A stretch of DNA of 34,762 bases, from the NCBI GenBank assembly GCA_002344825.1, contig DDUN01000051.1:1-34762 (forward strand). The letters run 5' to 3'. Positions 34,501 through 34,762 of this stretch are shown piece by piece. The stretch comes from Candidatus Multiplicimicrobium inquinatum (GTDB lineage: Bacteria > Omnitrophota > Omnitrophia > Omnitrophales > Aquincolibacteriaceae). Numbering within the stretch: the stretch's first letter is position 1; each line of letters begins with the position of its first letter. Both the position numbers and the translations under genes were made by a program. The notes beneath the pieces were generated by a model, which saw only the letters and a list, made by a program, of their open reading frames with translations, ran no database searches and was not told where the DNA came from.

Positions 34501-34762
34501 GCGGTAGCAAAGGTTTAACGCGGGCAAATTTCTCGCGAATTTCCAGCGCGGCAAATTTCATGTCCGTGCCGGGCTCAAATTCCATGGTGACGCGGGATTC
34601 GGCTTCGCGGGAATTGGAGTAAAGAGTGCGGATACCGGTCACGGTCGCGACCGCTTCTTCGATGGGCCGGGTAATCATTTTTTCAACTTCGGTCGCGGGC
34701 AATCCGCCGCGCGCGCGCACCACAACACTGATAATGCTTTGGTTTTGACCCTGGTAAAGCTC
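31550..34762 (-). CDS. RND-family efflux permease (AcrB/CusA type), N-terminus beyond right edge
   Basis: Over 1070 residues are present and the frame is open to the right edge; the text there (LYQGQNQSIISVVVRARGGL, GLPATEVEKMITRPIEEAV) is early porter-domain sequence, so only ~50 residues, including TM1, are missing. Porter motifs and both TM blocks are clear (SGLALAMGNLVDSAIVVTES for TM4; MLAGYVVNAAIIMMDHYK for TM10; MTTTTTVLAFAPLAF for TM11). Two oddities: TM4 has D-S where AcrB has D-D, so one of the two proton-relay aspartates is missing, as in metal-type (HME) pumps; and ~50 extra residues with two hydrophobic segments lie between TM2 and TM3 (about 33660-33830), with ~25 extra in the matching place of the second half. 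Substrate is unknown. The HAMP-like gene follows by 30 bases. Confidence 0.92.
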   Translation of the reverse strand, partial: ELYQGQNQSIISVVVRARGGLPATEVEKMITRPIEEAVATVTGIRTLYSNSREAESRVTMEFEPGTDMKFAALEIREKFARVKPLLPREIEKPVIANYDDAQAAILIFAVTSDRYSTEEIREKVDIEMKPILSRVNGVASVEVYGGRERKIMVELDRDKMVAYNVPVDRVMDVLGQSNINLLAGSMQSGKFQLAIRSMGAFTSIDEIAEIGIKATRQGTIIPLREIATIKDAYMEASNHARLNLEQNVTVYVKKESLANTLSVVKALHQTVKQYEQDYKGEFRIITVNDRAETISGAIGSVVQNLYLGLVLTVMVICFFLKKMRPVYCALAGIPVAAIFYFIGKLWGSTASFYDIMLFAMMVFTLAGMVWDRAIVAFIVVLTMPVSLIVTFIFMAACDISINVMTLSGLALAMGNLVDSAIVVTESILAKKEKGKSDYAAIHEGAEEVWLPLLTSLATTLIVFLPILFIDKRVQMVYSGLAFTVTFSLIASFFSSMMLAPMMFLQFARGRLLISQDNENSLLGKWCSEYRVFMRKILDGALLLRVLVLGGFAVLAVTGTTLLFSKNIDWPSTYEENEFAIVSFPLAGAKLETNDEAMKKIEEILGKIPDIQIFSSTISKDDLRMFVRLKPKSQRKYSKEEIMKIIDEEGNAAIKEIHDDFSLIVDEGASSGEQKKMVIEIFGHDNDELEKLAKQAAQKIKDVPGISNIVMTDLRKRPEYSVKVDRRAGVYGISVKKVADSLHAQIRGMRPTEFQEVKKGERIEMITRLQPIYRQKIDDLKLIPIATDQGIQIPLQEVANFYPSVGPQTIDRKNKYRYVFVKGDIKRPVEEIAKDIEKTLMTIKMPDDYFWRFGGGYEDLMASKTQLFLAVIVTILLVYMTMACLFQDFTSPLLIMVTVPMALIGVWIVLDWPNFIRWPLSLMGLPVSKWEWLPVAKPLSQQVLIGIVMLAGYVVNAAIIMMDHYKVLLASGIAVRDALIQSVTDRFRPILMTTTTTVLAFAPLAFSWGTSNDLWAPMALTGIGGMLMGTILTLFVLPILIFFVQELKTGGLMILRPLLRFRQLRVFATGQ

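Overview
The window reads as a chromosome segment of a Gram-negative (diderm) bacterium: it carries a FadL-type outer-membrane barrel, an RND efflux permease, type IV pilin-like genes and a very large secreted protein. The mix of a giant multidomain secreted protein, many 7TM-type histidine kinases, minor pilins and an aldehyde-forming acyl reductase suggests a candidate-phylum lineage such as Omnitrophota or a deltaproteobacterial-type genome. That placement is inference only; no rRNA or marker gene is present. Nearly everything is on the minus strand; only the FadL gene and the RNA methyltransferase are on the plus strand.

Region 1 (1-9376, minus): a secreted protein of at least 3069 residues, cut by the left edge. 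It has a signal peptide, five ~92-residue Ig-like repeats, four ~67-residue glucodextranase-B-like repeats, a YD/Rhs-like beta-rich stretch with a calcium-loop motif, five LamG-like domains and FG-GAP/VCBS-type repeats. A 56-residue ribbon-helix-helix-like protein lies just upstream and overlaps it by ATGA. Region 2 (9659-12476, plus): a FadL-family porin with a clear terminator and a perfect 23-bp inverted repeat behind it, then a class of [4Fe-4S] RNA m5U methyltransferase.

Region 3 (12473-27716, minus) is the notable part: a tightly packed run of eleven genes. In transcription order: an SRPBCC-acyl-ACP-reductase fusion; a large histidine kinase (K1); four tandem, paralogous 7TM histidine kinases (K2-K5) with almost identical kinase cores but divergent sensors; an alpha/beta hydrolase fused to a receiver domain; a SAM methyltransferase overlapping it by 4 bp; a sixth kinase (K6) with a GAF-like region; a stand-alone receiver; and rfbC. 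There are six kinases and only two receivers, neither attached to a DNA-binding domain. K2-K5 alternate between two sensor subtypes (B-A-B-A), are separated by 126-127-base spacers carrying the same hairpin, and each carries an in-frame palindromic repeat in the same loop of the ATPase domain. I read this as a sensor array, expanded by duplication of a two-gene unit, that signals to a receiver-controlled hydrolase/methyltransferase pair and perhaps to acyl-lipid metabolism (inference).

Region 4 (27846-30751, minus): a minor-pilin cluster (PilV-like, PilW-like, PilX-like, plus a small Pro-rich membrane-anchored protein). Region 5 (30968-34762, minus): an RND permease cut by the right edge, with extra membrane segments and an altered TM4 acidic motif, followed by a small two-TM HAMP-like protein. 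No tRNA, rRNA, CRISPR array or transposase gene was seen.
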